Source: Spirochaetales bacterium
Lineage (GTDB): Bacteria > Spirochaetota > Spirochaetia > DSM-27196 > PWMO01
Length of the DNA stretch: 6,034 nt
Assembly (NCBI GenBank): GCA_007123465.1
Contig: SKLB01000305.1
Coordinates: 1-6,034, forward strand
Reading direction: 5' to 3'
A program made the translations under genes and the position numbers. The notes beneath the pieces are model-generated. The model had not been told where the DNA came from, ran no database searches, and worked only from the letters and a program-made list of their open reading frames with translations. This document shows positions 5,450 to 6,034 of the stretch, piece after piece. Each line of letters opens with the position of its first letter. Position 1 is the stretch's first letter.

Positions 5450-6034
5450 GCGATGAAGCGCTGATCAGCGTAGAAGAACTGGCGTTTACCTATCCGCGCG
5501 CGAGCCGCCCCAGCCTGAACGGTGTGAGTTTCTCGTTGCGCAGCGGCGAGGTCTACGGCTTCCTCGGACCCAGTGGTGCGGGAAAATCGACCACGCAGAA
5601 AGTGCTCTACGGCCTGCTTCAGGACTACAGCGGTTCGGCGCGTCTGTTTGGCCGCGAGGTACGCGGCTGCGGCAGCCAGATCTATTCGGTTATGGGAATC
5701 GGCTTCGAAACCCCCAACCTCTATCTCAAATTGACCGGCCGCGAAAACCTTGCATTTGCCATGTCGCTGCGTGCATCGAGACGCCGTGCCGGCGGTGGTG
5801 TAATCCATAGTGCTACTGCACAGCAGATCGACACGGCGCTCGAGCGCCTTGGTCTGCTCGACTCCGCCGACCGGCGGGTGGAGACCTATTCCAAGGGCAT
5901 GCGAATGCGGCTCTCATTTATCCGTGCGGTTGTGCACGAGCCGCCGCTGCTCTTTCTCGACGAGCCAACCTCGGGCCTGGACCCGCTGTGGGCACGAGTG
6001 GTCAAAGACTGGATTGTTGAGCTGCGTACGCGCG
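5446..6034 (+). CDS. ABC-2-type exporter ATP-binding protein, N-terminal part (truncated by window end)
   Basis: This is the cytoplasmic ATPase of an ABC exporter; 196 residues are visible and the frame is still open at the window edge. Walker A is GPSGAGKS at 41-48, the signature loop is YSKGM at 148-152 (a variant of LSGGQ), Walker B is LLFLDEP at 168-174, and the D-loop SGLDP is at 176-180. The Q-loop position holds Glu88 (FETPNLYLKLTGREN) instead of Gln. The overall sequence recalls the subfamily annotated as fluoroquinolone or multidrug export ATPases (Rv2688c-like), in which I believe a similar FE-x-PN motif occurs; that assignment is from memory. The ATG overlaps the tetR stop by 4 bp, so its translation is coupled. 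Membrane subunits are expected just beyond the window. The transported compound is unknown. Confidence 0.92.
   Translation, partial: MSDEALISVEELAFTYPRASRPSLNGVSFSLRSGEVYGFLGPSGAGKSTTQKVLYGLLQDYSGSARLFGREVRGCGSQIYSVMGIGFETPNLYLKLTGRENLAFAMSLRASRRRAGGGVIHSATAQQIDTALERLGLLDSADRRVETYSKGMRMRLSFIRAVVHEPPLLFLDEPTSGLDPLWARVVKDWIVELRTR

Noticed and set aside
5359..5808. Minus-strand open frame of 149 codons
   Set aside because: It is antisense to the tetR end and the ABC ATPase, whose Walker motifs prove the plus-strand reading.

Overview
The window looks like part of a bacterial chromosome of moderately high GC. The most telling clue to the host is the substrate-binding protein. Its signal peptide is followed at once by a Gly-Gly-Ser-Gln-Gln stretch (mature N-terminus GGSQQ), a style I associate with periplasmic binding proteins of Spirochaetota. 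That assignment is inference from one N-terminus and general gene style; no rRNA or marker gene is present.

Left block (about 54-4642, minus strand): a compact five-gene operon read right to left: kduI, dctP, dctQ, dctM, kduD. KduI and KduD are consecutive enzymes of unsaturated-uronate catabolism. KduI isomerises 5-dehydro-4-deoxy-D-glucuronate to 3-deoxy-D-glycero-2,5-hexodiulosonate, and KduD reduces that to 2-keto-3-deoxygluconate (KDG). Between them sits a complete tripartite TRAP transporter: periplasmic receptor, small permease and large permease. The operon therefore probably imports an acidic sugar released by polysaccharide lyases (pectin, glycosaminoglycan or similar) and carries it as far as KDG. 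The lyase, KDG kinase and KDPG aldolase are not in the window. Gaps between genes are short (53, 76, 15 and 21 bp). Two hairpins bracket the dctP cistron.

Regulatory region (4596-4783): a divergent intergenic region. The kduI side has a perfect-hexamer sigma70-type promoter (TTGACA, 16 bp, TATAAT). A long, almost perfect palindrome (4616-4644) overlaps its -10 box and start site. The palindrome core, TGAAACTTAGTTTCA, closely resembles the KdgR box of enterobacterial pectin regulons, so uronate-responsive repression is the natural reading. No kdgR-like gene lies in the window.

Right block (4784-6034, plus strand): a TetR-family regulator overlaps by 4 bp (ATGA) the start of an ABC-2-type exporter ATPase that runs off the window end. 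This looks like a separate, self-regulated efflux operon that merely shares the intergenic region with the uronate operon.

The genes belong to known families. The points worth a second look are the operator, the cistron-flanking hairpins, the transporter's ligand and the exporter ATPase's variant motifs. I see no clearly undescribed system.
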